Below are positions 1-8,576 of a DNA stretch of 64,000 nt, piece by piece. Each line of letters starts with the position of its first letter. Positions within the stretch are counted from its first letter, which is position 1. Position numbers and translations under genes: made by a program. The notes below the pieces were generated by a model. The model did no database searches and was not told where the DNA came from. It saw only the letters and a list, made by a program, of their open reading frames with translations. This DNA is from Actinokineospora baliensis (lineage in GTDB: Bacteria > Actinomycetota > Actinomycetes > Mycobacteriales > Pseudonocardiaceae), in the NCBI RefSeq assembly GCF_016907695.1, contig NZ_JAFBCK010000001.1, forward strand, positions 5,444,001 through 5,508,000, in the 5' to 3' direction.

Positions 1-1227
1 ATCCCTGATTCCGAACGAGTCCTCAGGAGCTGAGCGACGCACGGCCACTGGCGTGGCCGTGCGTTCCGCACGGCGCGGCCACCGCGCGAGCTCGCCGCGC
101 AGTCGTTCCGCCGCGAGTGCGGCCAGTTGGAAGCACCACTTCTTGACTTCCAACTCGTTGTCGAGGCGTAGATCCCTCCCTAGGTGCACGAGGCCGGCGC
201 CAACGAGGAACAGCAAGCACTGCCGCCCCCACTCGTCGCCCCAACCGGAGTCGCTCCCCGGAGCCGACCCAGCCCTTACTGCCTCGCTGAGGTCTCGGTA
301 TAGGCCCAGGTGAGCCGGAGAATCGCGCTCGTTCGGATACACCAGTGCCCGCGCAAGAGCGGCCCTCGAGTTAGGTCCGAAGTCGTGGAAGCGATCTAGG
401 ACCAGAGCCACTAGGAGATGCATTGGATCTCGCGCCAATGGAGCGTCCGGCTTGTAGCGGTCATAGTCGATAAGCACGTACGAAAGGGGGTCTATTCCGT
501 TTCGCACCTTCAGGAGGATATTGCGACCGCTCAGATCCCCGTGAGCGTGACCAATCCGGAGATCTTGGACAATTCGATTGGCATTCGAACCCGCAAGAAG
601 TGAGAACGGGTTGAAAGCCATGGTCATGTCGCCGAGTTTGACCGCACCTTCGTCGCCATCAACAGCAACCCCGGCCGTTCTCGCCCACTCGAGCGCTTTA
701 TCAAACCGCCGCCCTATGACACCTTTGAGCAACTCACCGATTGTTTGCGGCTTCCCAGGACGGCGCCACTTCGCGTCACGGTTCCAATCGCCGACAACCG
801 AGTTCACAATTGATTGACAAACTTCCGGAAACCCGGCAGTTCCGGACAACTCCGTCAGTTGACCGACGTCCTCGATACCACCGCCCGCGACACGAAGGAA
901 CACCCCCATCCGACCGCCGTCGAGCCACATGCTATAAGCGAGGGGCTCAGCCAGATGAGCATCAAACCCGATCTTCCCGGCTCTAAACCATGCCATGCGG
1001 AGCGATTCCGCCCTTTTCGGAGCATCGTGGGTGAGGAACTTGAGGACCAACCGCTCGGAATCAGCCCGACCCGCAGCATGATCTGTGTAGACCACGGTGC
1101 CGACAGGCTCGCCACTACGGCCGTCGGTGAACCACTCACGGGACTCGACCGTGAACTCCTGCTCGCCCTGTTGCCACATCGCAACCGCGTCCCGCAGCTC
1201 GGGCGGTAACCGGTCGAAACCACCCAT
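1..1227 (-). CDS. Kinase-fold (phosphotransferase-like) protein, C-terminus cut by window edge
   Basis: An open frame starts at ATG 1227 and runs without a stop through 409 codons to base 1, so the protein is incomplete. Around residue 228 there is HGDLSGRN, followed near residue 249 by IDYD. This is the catalytic-loop and metal-binding pattern of protein-kinase/aminoglycoside-phosphotransferase folds. No glycine-rich loop is obvious in the first 150 residues. The frame uses many AT-ending codons (TTT, ATA, CTT, TCA), unlike its neighbours, which suggests horizontal acquisition. It diverges from the membrane-protein gene at 1346. Kinase-fold domains of this kind occur in NTPase-linked bacterial conflict systems, but the missing part is needed to say whether this is one. 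Kinase fold is fairly likely; the substrate is unknown. Confidence 0.7.
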   Translation of the reverse strand, partial: MGGFDRLPPELRDAVAMWQQGEQEFTVESREWFTDGRSGEPVGTVVYTDHAAGRADSERLVLKFLTHDAPKRAESLRMAWFRAGKIGFDAHLAEPLAYSMWLDGGRMGVFLRVAGGGIEDVGQLTELSGTAGFPEVCQSIVNSVVGDWNRDAKWRRPGKPQTIGELLKGVIGRRFDKALEWARTAGVAVDGDEGAVKLGDMTMAFNPFSLLAGSNANRIVQDLRIGHAHGDLSGRNILLKVRNGIDPLSYVLIDYDRYKPDAPLARDPMHLLVALVLDRFHDFGPNSRAALARALVYPNERDSPAHLGLYRDLSEAVRAGSAPGSDSGWGDEWGRQCLLFLVGAGLVHLGRDLRLDNELEVKKWCFQLAALAAERLRGELARWPRRAERTATPVAVRRSAPEDSFGIRD

Positions 1228-1345
1228 GCTCGGCCCACCCTCGACCATGCCCCCTCCTCGTCCTCGACCGGCCCAGTGTCGGCAATCTAGACTCCACGGA
1301 TGATCCACCGAATCCACCTGGTGGGTACCAAGAGGGGGGATCATC

Positions 1346-1837
1346 GTGGGCGACGAGTTGTCCGACGAGGCCAAGGCCAGAAAAGAACTCCTTTGGGGGA
1401 TGTACTCCGACCTGCGGACACATGCCCGGCACGCCGAGACCCTGCGCTCCAACGTGGTGAACGCGATGATAGTCGTCGCATCGGTTCTCATCGCCGTCGT
1501 GGCCAACGATGGCAACGTCACCCGAAAAGACCTGCCGCTGTGCCTGGCGCTTCTGGTAATAGGCCCACTCGGCCTTCTGTTCGCCGCGTCGTACACGGAG
1601 TTGTACGAGCGCAATCGGCGTCGCGCTGTTCTCATCAGGGACACGCTGGAGACTGAGTTCCTGGGCTCCGACGGGCCGACCATCACGGCGCTGCTCGACG
1701 ACTCGGACGAACAGCACGAAGCCACCGCCCTCTATCGGTGGAGCAGGAGACTCACCGGAAGTACGCGCAGGTTCTGGTTCATCCTCCCTGGTCTGATCTT
1801 GCTGGCAGCCCTCATTCTGACCTTCGTCGCCTGGTAG
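1346..1837 (+). CDS. Small membrane protein, unknown function
   Basis: This 163-aa protein starts at GTG 1346 behind the purine-rich run AGAGGGGGG. Two adjacent hydrophobic segments lie at about residues 38-53 and 64-82, and a third at about residues 145-162 forms the extreme C-terminus. A charged cytosolic-looking stretch (about 85-140) separates them. The short N-terminal helix plus two-plus-one membrane layout resembles small membrane partners found near nucleotide-signalling or conflict genes, but no family signature is clear. It is transcribed away from the kinase-like gene, sharing a 118-bp intergenic region. Function is not assigned. Confidence 0.7.
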   Translation: MGDELSDEAKARKELLWGMYSDLRTHARHAETLRSNVVNAMIVVASVLIAVVANDGNVTRKDLPLCLALLVIGPLGLLFAASYTELYERNRRRAVLIRDTLETEFLGSDGPTITALLDDSDEQHEATALYRWSRRLTGSTRRFWFILPGLILLAALILTFVAW

Positions 1838-1861
1838 CGCTTCGGATCACCTGAAATCCGG

Positions 1862-2105
1862 CTACGACTCGCCGCAGCCAGTCGGGTGGGCGATGCCGAA
1901 GGGGCGGTCGCCGCAGAGGGTGATTCTGTGCATTACTCGGGGGTGGTGCGCCGTAGTCGTCTGCGGCGTAGTGGGCGGTGCTGCGGTTGTCCCAGGCCAC
2001 GACGTCGCCGGGGTTGACGAACAGGGCTCGTCTGCCGGTTTCCGGGTGCACGCGGACCACCGGGTGCGCCACGGGTCCAACGTGCGGACCTTCTTCCCCT
2101 CCCAC
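1862..2105 (-). pseudogene. Remnant of TauD/TfdA-type Fe(II)/2-oxoglutarate dioxygenase
   Basis: Read from 2105 downwards, one frame gives [20 protein letters not shown], joined directly to a [18 protein letters not shown] segment. These are the two metal/2-oxoglutarate-binding regions of TauD-like dioxygenases, normally separated by several tens of residues, so the middle is deleted. After the HYAADDY segment the frame shifts. The next frame continues with [15 protein letters not shown], the conserved C-terminal end of the family, and stops at 1862-1864. The N-terminal half is absent. The internal deletion plus frameshift make this a dead gene. Confidence 0.8.
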
Positions 2106-2110
2106 GTGTT

Positions 2111-2314
2111 GCCCTCGCAGCCGAGGCGGTAGCGCAGGTATTCCTCGACGGCGCCGTCACGCTCGCCGACGGCGTCGCTTGGTTCGACACCGCCATCGAG
2201 CGGCACATCGAGGCAGGCGACCACACGATCGTCCTACTCCGACTGCACGCGGCGGCGCACACCGAGCGCGCGCCACCGCTCGTGTTCCACCGCAGCCGGT
2301 TCGGCCTGGGCTAA
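2111..2314 (+). pseudogene. Remnant of flavin (FMN) reductase, C-terminal end only
   Basis: The frame beginning at 2111 encodes about 67 residues ending at TAA 2312-2314. It contains AIERHIEAGDHTIVLLRLHA followed by PLVFHRSRFGLG. The GDHTIVLLRVH and PLVFHRSRF blocks are the C-terminal signature of two-component monooxygenase flavin reductases. No start codon or N-terminal flavin-binding half precedes it. The remnant abuts the TauD remnant on the opposite strand, so both look like leftovers of a divergent gene pair whose 5' halves were lost in one deletion near 2105-2111. Confidence 0.75.
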
Positions 2315-2425
2315 GCGCGTCCGAGCAGGGGGTGACCAGCGGGTACCCGATGGGTGGGTGAACTTCCTTGGTCTCCCCGGCGGGTCCGACGATCGTGGGT
2401 CACAACCACACCGGGGAGCGCCACC

Positions 2426-3190
2426 ATGAGACCTCTGCTGTCTTGTACCGTCGCCGTCCTTCTTGTTGGGGCGCTGGGGCCGGTCGCCTTGGCGGAGGAT
2501 CGGATCGTGGGTGGGGAACGCGTCAGCATCAACCAGGCGCCGTGGACGTTGAGCTTGCGGGACAACGGGAACCACATCTGCGGGGCCGCCCTGATCGCGC
2601 GGGACATCGCGCTCACGGCCGCGCACTGCGTCGGCGGTGATGACCTGAGCGTCCGGGCGGGCAGCACCAGCCGCGCCGAGGGCGGGGTCAAGGTTGAGGT
2701 GCGGGAGGTCGTCCGCTCTCCCAAGTACGACCCGGGCACGCAGGACTTCGACGTCGCGGTGCTCTACCTGGAGCGGGACCTCGACTTCAGCTCCAACATC
2801 CGCCCGATCCCCGTGGCCGAGCGGGAAGTCCAAGCGGGCACCCGCACGCTGGTGACGGGGTGGGGCGGTCTCAGCGAGGGTGGCTCCTCACCGGAGAACC
2901 TGCGTGGAGTCGTTGTCCCGACGGTGTCCCTGCGCACCTGTCGGGACTCGTACGGACAAGAGGCCGTGACGACTCGCATGCTGTGCGCGGGATTGCCGCA
3001 AGGCGGCAAGGATTCCTGCCAGGGCGACTCCGGCGGACCCCTGACGGACAAACCCTTCGGGTCGGAGTCGCGACTGGTGGGGCTGGTGTCGTGGGGCCGG
3101 GGCTGTGCGCGGCCGGGCTACTACGGCGTCTACACGAACGTCGCCCAAGAGGCTCTGCGCAGGTGGATCCGCGAAGAGACCGGGAAGTAG
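2426..3190 (+). CDS. Secreted trypsin-like serine protease (S1 family)
   Basis: A 254-aa preproenzyme from ATG 2426; in-frame upstream codons are ignored because a signal peptide (residues 1-23, ending ALA) begins here. Residues 26-30 read RIVGG, the classical zymogen-activation site. The catalytic triad is visible as His67 (TAAHC), Asp109 (DFDVAVL) and Ser202 (GDSGGP). Asp196, six residues before the serine, predicts cleavage after Arg/Lys. The paired SWGRGCARPGYYGVYTNV segment forms the substrate-binding wall. Six cysteines allow the usual disulfides. It ends 6 bp from the convergent VWA gene; whether it works with that ATPase system is unknown. Confidence 0.93.
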   Translation: MRPLLSCTVAVLLVGALGPVALAEDRIVGGERVSINQAPWTLSLRDNGNHICGAALIARDIALTAAHCVGGDDLSVRAGSTSRAEGGVKVEVREVVRSPKYDPGTQDFDVAVLYLERDLDFSSNIRPIPVAEREVQAGTRTLVTGWGGLSEGGSSPENLRGVVVPTVSLRTCRDSYGQEAVTTRMLCAGLPQGGKDSCQGDSGGPLTDKPFGSESRLVGLVSWGRGCARPGYYGVYTNVAQEALRRWIREETGK

Positions 3191-3195
3191 CGCGA

Positions 3196-4392
3196 TCAGC
3201 CAATGGTGACCACCCGCGCCCAGTCGGGTGGCGAGCTCGGCACGTAGTCGTCCGGCTCGTGATGGCGCGGGAACAGGCCGACAACCGTGCGGCAGAGCGG
3301 TTTGGAGAGCGGCCAAGGGGTTTGACCGTCAGTCAGTGCGACGACCACATCGGGCCTGGTGCGCACTGCGGCGGCGAACCCGGTGCGCAAGTCTGTGCCG
3401 CCGCCACCGATGAACGGGATGTCGGCGGCGCGGCACAGTGGGCGGGTCAGGTGCGCGGCGGTGTCGCAGGAGAAGGCGGAGATGAGGTCTCGGCGGCCGC
3501 CCACAGTGCGGGTGATCGCGGCGATCTCGACGATCGCGCTGCCCAGTTCGGCGTCGCTCACCGAGCCGGACGTGTCCACAATGACGCACACTCGGGGCGG
3601 TCTGCGGCGCAGGCTGGGCAGGACGACACCGGGCAGACTGGCCGACCGGCGGGAAGGTCGACCGTAGGTGTAGTCCTCGCCCGCGCCGGAGGTGGAGATC
3701 GCGGAGCGGACCGCCGCGCCCAATAGATCCCGCCAGGGTTGCGGTGGTTGGAAAGCCTCTTCCGCCCACCGCTGCCATCCTCTTGAGACGTTGCCCGGAG
3801 CTCCCGTGATGCTCTGCGCCACCCGGAACCGCACGGCGTCCTGCTCCTGGGCGGTGAGCCCGTGCGCGCCGCTGGGGCCCATGTCCCATTCCCGGTCCAT
3901 CCCGTCGGCACCGCTCCCGCAGTCCAGCCACGTGAACCCGTCGGTGTAGGGGCCGAGCCGGAACTGGCGCAGGTACTCCTCCATCAGCTTCCCTTCGGAC
4001 AAGTGCAGCATCTCCGGGACCACAGCTCCTTCTGGTTTAGCCAACCCGTCGCCGAACACGTCGTCGTTGATCTCGAAGTCGGCGGCGATGTTCATCCGCA
4101 GCCGCTCACCGGGGCCGGTCAGCTCGTGCGCCACCGCGAACCTGTCACAGCGAGCGTGGTGGTCTCGCAGGAGGTGGGACGCCTCGTGCACCCAGACCCC
4201 CGCCAGTTCTTCCACCGGTGTTCTGTCCACGAACGACGGTGAGACGTAGCAGCGCCAATGCCGGTCGACGGCCATTGTCGGAACGCTGCGCGATTCCACC
4301 ACGTGCAAGGCGAACAAGGCGGTTGCCAGGTAGGGCCTGCTCCGGACCGCGTGCAGCCGGGCGGCGAACAGCTTCTCCTCGTCCATGCTCAT
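3196..4392 (-). CDS. DUF2201-type metallopeptidase-like/VWA protein, MoxR partner
   Basis: This 398-aa protein has an N-terminal metallopeptidase-like domain with HEASH at residues 69-73, and a C-terminal von Willebrand A domain with the MIDAS motif DTSGS near residue 270 and GGGGTDLRTGF further on. This domain pair is the DUF2201 arrangement. Such VWA proteins act with MoxR AAA+ ATPases as metal-dependent chaperone or complex-remodelling pairs. The start ATG overlaps the end of the moxR gene by 4 bp, so translation is coupled. No signal peptide is seen, so it is cytoplasmic. The client of the pair is unknown. Confidence 0.85.
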   Translation of the reverse strand: MSMDEEKLFAARLHAVRSRPYLATALFALHVVESRSVPTMAVDRHWRCYVSPSFVDRTPVEELAGVWVHEASHLLRDHHARCDRFAVAHELTGPGERLRMNIAADFEINDDVFGDGLAKPEGAVVPEMLHLSEGKLMEEYLRQFRLGPYTDGFTWLDCGSGADGMDREWDMGPSGAHGLTAQEQDAVRFRVAQSITGAPGNVSRGWQRWAEEAFQPPQPWRDLLGAAVRSAISTSGAGEDYTYGRPSRRSASLPGVVLPSLRRRPPRVCVIVDTSGSVSDAELGSAIVEIAAITRTVGGRRDLISAFSCDTAAHLTRPLCRAADIPFIGGGGTDLRTGFAAAVRTRPDVVVALTDGQTPWPLSKPLCRTVVGLFPRHHEPDDYVPSSPPDWARVVTIG

Positions 4393-5603
4393 CGGCCCGC
4401 ACCCACGCGCTGCGAGAGCGACACGACGTCAACCAACTGCTCGATCGTCGCTGGGACTTCCCAGTCCTCGCGGCGCAAGGCGGCGAGCGTGGAAGCTGGG
4501 ACGACCACGAGGTCTGGAGGTCCGGTTTCCCAGGCACGCACCAGCAATGACCACGCCGCGTCCCAACGGGACTGTTCCGGTCGCGCGCGCACCGCCTCCA
4601 CCACTCCGTCCAGCACCGCTTGGCGCAGGTCGCCGCGTTCGGGCAGGACGGCCACCGCTGGATCGGCGAGGAGCACCTCAGGGTCCGGCAAGTCCATGCG
4701 GTCCATACTGGCCAGCAGTTCCAGCCCTGGTCCGTCTCCCACCGTGCCCCGAACCACCATCGACAGCACGTCCCGGGAAGTCCCTGAAGCGACCGCGAAA
4801 GCTATGAGGCGCAACGTCATCTCCCAACTGCGCGGCGAAGGCCACGCACCGCCTCGGCGCACCTCGTTCTTGGGCAGCTGGTGCACGAGCGCCGGGCGAG
4901 CCACGAGGAGTCCGCACACCGCCCGACGGGCGAACATGACGGCGTCGGTCAACTTCTCCGGCATCAACCGCGGCAACACCGCCCTGGGCCACGTTCCACC
5001 CAGCCCCCGCACGACGACGTCGTGGTCGTAGCTCCACTGCAGGTGAACGAACCGGTTCGCCAACGGCGGACTCAACTCCCACCCGTCCGCGGCCGACGCC
5101 CGCGGATTGGCGGCGGCCACGATCCGAACCCCTGGCGGCAGCGTCAAAGCACCGATCCGACGTTCGAGCACGACACGCAGAAGTGCGGCCTGGACGGCAG
5201 GTGGTGCGGTGGAGAGCTCGTCCAAGAACAGCAACCCCTTGCCTGCCCGGACTAGTCGAACGGCCCAGTCCGGTGGAGCCATGGGAACACCTTGCACCGC
5301 CGGATCCTCGCCAATGACGGGGAGACCGGAGAAGTCGGACGGCTCGTGCACGCTCGCGATCACGGTCGTCAGCGGGAGGTCGAGGGCATCGGCGAGCTGG
5401 GTGAGGGCTGCGGTCTTGCCGATGCCCGGCTCACCCCAGAGCAGAACCGGCAGATCTGCGGACACGGCAAGGGTCAGGGCTTCCAGCTGGATGTCGGTCC
5501 GCGGCTCGGTGGCGGATTCGGCCAGCAGGGCAAGGAGATCGGTGGCGACGTCGAGCGGTGTGGCGTGGGCTGGTGGCTGCGGGGGCGGAGCGGAAATGGG
5601 CAT
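4389..5603 (-). CDS. MoxR-family AAA+ ATPase
   Basis: A 404-aa ATPase with Walker A GEPGIGKT at residues 57-64 and Walker B LLFLDE near residues 124-129, followed by an AANPRASAADGWELSPPLANRF sensor region typical of MoxR proteins. It starts at ATG 5603 with an AGGTG element 7 bp upstream. It overlaps the VWA gene by 4 bp and is the middle member of a set with the upstream 431-aa protein. MoxR ATPases remodel or load cofactors into client proteins together with VWA partners. Upstream DNA contains three decayed copies of its own first ~50 codons, so the start region has been repeatedly duplicated. Confidence 0.88.
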   Translation of the reverse strand: MPISAPPPQPPAHATPLDVATDLLALLAESATEPRTDIQLEALTLAVSADLPVLLWGEPGIGKTAALTQLADALDLPLTTVIASVHEPSDFSGLPVIGEDPAVQGVPMAPPDWAVRLVRAGKGLLFLDELSTAPPAVQAALLRVVLERRIGALTLPPGVRIVAAANPRASAADGWELSPPLANRFVHLQWSYDHDVVVRGLGGTWPRAVLPRLMPEKLTDAVMFARRAVCGLLVARPALVHQLPKNEVRRGGAWPSPRSWEMTLRLIAFAVASGTSRDVLSMVVRGTVGDGPGLELLASMDRMDLPDPEVLLADPAVAVLPERGDLRQAVLDGVVEAVRARPEQSRWDAAWSLLVRAWETGPPDLVVVPASTLAALRREDWEVPATIEQLVDVVSLSQRVGAGR

Positions 5604-6347
5604 GGGTGATCACCTGGGGGTTGAGTCGAGGGCCGGGTATCGGCCGGGGCGTGGTTCAGCGGATGCGACGAGAGGGACTGATCGGCGGCGGCCAAACGAT
5701 TCAGCAGACGCAGCCGGGGCGAGGAGCCCAACTGGACGTCGAAGGCGGCCCGGGGTTAGAGCCGGCCAACGGGGCAAGGAGATCAGCGACGACACCGAGC
5801 GGTAGGGATGGACTGGAGGGCGACAAAGGGCATGGATGATCACCGGTGGTTGAGTCGAGGGCCGGGTGTCGGCCGAGGCGTGGTCTAGCGGATGCGACGA
5901 GAGGCACTGATCGGCGGCAGCCAAACGATTCAGCAGACGCGACCGGGGTCGAGGAGCCCAACTGGACGTCGAGGGCGGCCCGGGGATAGAGCCGGCCAAC
6001 GGGGCAAGGAGATCAGCGACGACACCGAGCGGTAGGGATGGACTGGAGGGCGACAAGGGGCATGGATGATCACCGGTGGCTGAATCGGGGCCGGGTATCG
6101 GCCGAGGCGTGGTTCAGCGGATGCGACGAGAGGGAACTGATCGGCGGCGGCGAACGACTCAGCAGACACGGTCGAAGTCGAGGAGCCCAACTGGACGTCG
6201 GTGGCGGCCCGGGGGCCGAACCAGCCAACAGGGCGAAGAGATCAGCGACGACAGCGAGTGATAGGGATGGGCTGGAGGGCGACAAGGGGCATGGATGATC
6301 ACCGGTGGTTGAGTCGAGGGCCGGGTGTCGGCCTTGAGGTGTGGTTC
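5601..6347 (-). repeat. Three tandem ~230-bp decayed copies of the moxR leader and 5' coding end
   Basis: The sequence catggRtgatcacc recurs at 5601, 5831, 6061 and 6290, giving units of 230, 230 and 229 bp plus a partial fourth. Within each unit the minus strand repeats moxR coding sequence: the moxR words CCAGCTGGA and CTCCTTGCCCTGCTGG reappear as CCAGTTGGG and CTCTTCGCCCTGTTGG. One frame reads as PLGVVADLLAPLAG against moxR PLDVATDLLALLAE. Frameshifts (for example TGA 17 codons after the 6292 ATG) show that the copies are not intact genes. The array fills the gap between the 431-aa gene and moxR in the same transcription direction. Confidence 0.85.
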
Positions 6348-6364
6348 GACTGAGCCGTATCGGC

Positions 6365-7660
6365 TCAGGGGCGCGGTTGGCGCTTGCGGCTGCTCTTGCT
6401 GTCTCCAGTGGACTTGAGCGGTCCCTGGACGACGATCTCGGCGCGGTACCAGCCGTGGAGGACTTGGTGTCGTGCCGCACTTTCCAGGTCGTCGCGTAGT
6501 GGGCCGTCGCGCAGGGCGGCGTCCGGGCCGAGTAGGTGTTCGATGGCGGCGAAAGCTCCGGCGGTGTCGCCGTGGTCGAGTCGGGCGCGGATGTCGTCGA
6601 GACCGTCTGGGTGTCGGTGTGCCTCGTCGATCGCTTGGAGGCAGGGCAGCGGCGCACCGCCCAACGCCGCGAGCAACTCCTCGCGGCGCAACTCGTCGGG
6701 GCGGTGGTCCAACGCCGCCAGCACACCGTTCACCACGCCGATTCGGTGCTTGGCACCACGACACTCGACGACGCGACTCGGCGCGTTGTCCCGATTTGGC
6801 GACACAGCATGGTCTGGTACGAGCGCGGAAGCGACGAGTGGGTGCAGGCGGTCGGCATCGATCAGTCCGGTGTGGAGCAATTCGAGGTCGGGGAGGACCC
6901 AGGTCGCCGCGTCCGGGAGAACCGGGTGCGCACGGGTGTCGCCCCTTGCTCGGGCCGCTGCAATCCGGTTACCCAGCAACAGGTTCAGCACCAATCGACG
7001 CCGAGACCCGAGCCGCACGGCGACTGCCTGTCCCGCACGTTTGTCCGCGCGTAGCACCAATGCCGCCTCAGCTGCCCACCGGTGCACGGCATGGGGAGTT
7101 CCGCGCCACTGCTTCGCACCGGACCGCTCCCCCAGCTCACCCGCCCTGCGCACATCCCACAGGTGGCGGTGCAGGTCGAGGCGGAACCGCCGGTCCGGGT
7201 GCGGATGGGGGTGGTCGCCCACACCCGCCCTCGGTGTGGACGGCGACCACAGGGCGAGGCTGATCCGCTGACCAGCACCCGCCCACGCGGGCGGCGTACG
7301 CGCCACCAGGTGCACGGGATCGCCGGTCGGCGGCCGATATCGGGCCAGCGACACTGTGAGGCCCGACCGCAGCAAGCCATCCGGGCCTGCCCGTGGGTAG
7401 TGCCAACGCAGCAGGTCAGGCGCCAGATGGCGGAGATCGTCGCGGACCGCGCCTGCGAACTCCGCGCCACGATCACGGCGCACGGTTCTCAGGTTCAGAT
7501 CCACGTCGACCCGCGCGGCAGCGCAGGCACCGGCCCAGTCACCCACCACCCGGCGGGCGGTCGCGACCTGGATCATGGACGGGGGCACGGCGAACTCACG
7601 CACGTGCGACCAGAGGGAAAGGCGGAGGTTCTCGTTCGCGCTCGAAGGGTGCATCAGCAC
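6365..7660 (-). CDS. Conserved protein of unknown function, third member of the MoxR-VWA set
   Basis: A 431-aa soluble, Arg-rich protein with no signal peptide or membrane segment. The N-terminal stretch ATARRVVGDWAGACAAARVD and the internal DLRHLAPDLLRWHYPRAGPD look like conserved blocks. No catalytic motif was recognised. It lies immediately upstream of, and in line with, moxR and the VWA gene, an arrangement that I believe recurs in actinomycetes. This suggests that it is the client, adaptor or regulator of the ATPase pair. The first ATG of the frame is at 7660; an internal ATG around residue 29 is also possible. Function is inferred from position only. Confidence 0.7.
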   Translation of the reverse strand: MLMHPSSANENLRLSLWSHVREFAVPPSMIQVATARRVVGDWAGACAAARVDVDLNLRTVRRDRGAEFAGAVRDDLRHLAPDLLRWHYPRAGPDGLLRSGLTVSLARYRPPTGDPVHLVARTPPAWAGAGQRISLALWSPSTPRAGVGDHPHPHPDRRFRLDLHRHLWDVRRAGELGERSGAKQWRGTPHAVHRWAAEAALVLRADKRAGQAVAVRLGSRRRLVLNLLLGNRIAAARARGDTRAHPVLPDAATWVLPDLELLHTGLIDADRLHPLVASALVPDHAVSPNRDNAPSRVVECRGAKHRIGVVNGVLAALDHRPDELRREELLAALGGAPLPCLQAIDEAHRHPDGLDDIRARLDHGDTAGAFAAIEHLLGPDAALRDGPLRDDLESAARHQVLHGWYRAEIVVQGPLKSTGDSKSSRKRQPRP

Positions 7661-7752
7661 TCACCTTCGGCGAACGGGACCCCCGATCTGCACGAGTAGG
7701 TACTCATCGCGGCGAAGCCTAGCAGAGCCGACGAGGATCCGTCACCGACCAT

Positions 7753-8289
7753 TCAACAGCTCCACATCGGACAAGTCGCGGGGTTGGCCCTTCGGGGAGC
7801 CATGCGCATGACGCGGTCCAGGTCGACGTCGTAGCCGATCAACGGGTGGTCCGGGCCGTTCTCCGGGGTGAGCACCATGGGCTTGCCCAACCGGCGGCTG
7901 ACGGCGCGGAGAAAGGCGCACACAGTGTTCAGGCGCTCTTGGCCCTGGAGTTCCTGGGGCGCGAAGTCGACCTCGATCTCGTCGGGGGTGAAGAAGTGGG
8001 TATTCACCAGGATCTGGGGAACGGGCCTGATCTGGAGCAGCACCCCCACCTCGGCCTGGCGCTCGAACGCGGCCTCGACCTGCTCGGGTAGCGGCTTGGG
8101 ATGGCCGTCCTCCGAGTACCGGCACCACAACCCCCGCGACCGCACCAGGTCGACGAACACCTGCCAGTCACCGACGGTCGTGTCGAAGACATAGGCGTCC
8201 AGCAGCGACCCGTCGGGCACGAACAGGTCCGACACCTCGCTCCACACCAGGTCACCCACGGCGCCATCAGCTCCAGGCACGCCGCTCAC
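7753..8289 (-). CDS. Conserved hypothetical protein, 178 aa
   Basis: Starts at GTG 8289, where GTGA overlaps the stop of the upstream 80-aa membrane protein, so the two are translationally coupled. The acidic soluble protein contains DLVWSEVSDLFVPDGSLLDAY near the start, a YSEDGHPKPLP segment, and a QELQGQERLNTVCAFLRAVGRRLGKP-like block near the end (here with SRRLGKP). These blocks belong to a family of actinobacterial hypothetical proteins that often sit beside toxin-immunity loci, but there is no toxin here. No function can be assigned. Confidence 0.7.
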   Translation of the reverse strand: MSGVPGADGAVGDLVWSEVSDLFVPDGSLLDAYVFDTTVGDWQVFVDLVRSRGLWCRYSEDGHPKPLPEQVEAAFERQAEVGVLLQIRPVPQILVNTHFFTPDEIEVDFAPQELQGQERLNTVCAFLRAVSRRLGKPMVLTPENGPDHPLIGYDVDLDRVMRMAPRRANPATCPMWSC

Positions 8290-8528
8290 CGCTTGTCGCG
8301 TCGGCGCAGGTATCGGTGCAGGAGGTTGAGGGCCAGGGCCACGGGGGTCAGGACGGCCGCGATCAGGATGCCCGCGAACATGCTGTAGCCGTGGGGGTCG
8401 GTGGAGAGGCCGACGGCGCTCAGGACGGCGAGGCCCAGGGGTACCGCGATTGCGACGAGGGTGCAGATGAGGGCGCCGAGGACGAGGTAGCGGAGCGCGG
8501 TGCGCAGGGGGCTGTTGGGCGTGTCCAC
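8286..8528 (-). CDS. Small two-helix membrane protein
   Basis: An 80-aa protein with two predicted transmembrane helices (about residues 13-37 and 47-70) and a strongly basic C-terminal tail (RYLRRRDKR), so both ends are probably cytoplasmic. It is the first gene of a two-gene operon: its TGA lies inside the GTGA start overlap of the 178-aa gene. No family was recognised. The pairing with a small soluble partner suggests membrane tethering or immunity, but that is conjecture. Confidence 0.65.
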   Translation of the reverse strand: MDTPNSPLRTALRYLVLGALICTLVAIAVPLGLAVLSAVGLSTDPHGYSMFAGILIAAVLTPVALALNLLHRYLRRRDKR

Positions 8529-8541
8529 CAGCCTGGACTGT

Positions 8542-8571
8542 ACCTGGCGGCGGGCTGCCCCGCCGCCAGGT
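8542..8571. terminator. Stem-loop terminator
   Basis: A 13-bp perfect inverted repeat, ACCTGGCGGCGGG at 8542-8554 pairing with CCCGCCGCCAGGT at 8559-8571, with a 4-base loop. It lies just after the stop of the secreted 287-aa protein and just before the 80-aa gene, both on the minus strand, so it most likely ends the former transcript. Confidence 0.7.
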
Positions 8572-8576
8572 CCTGG

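Noticed and set aside
5610..6056. A 148-codon minus-strand frame in the repeat region upstream of moxR
   Set aside because: It only reads through successive decayed moxR start copies and has no independent conservation or ribosome site.
6384..7271. A + strand frame opposite the 431-aa gene
   Set aside because: Ser/Arg-biased shadow without domain; the opposite strand has the coherent protein and fits the operon direction.
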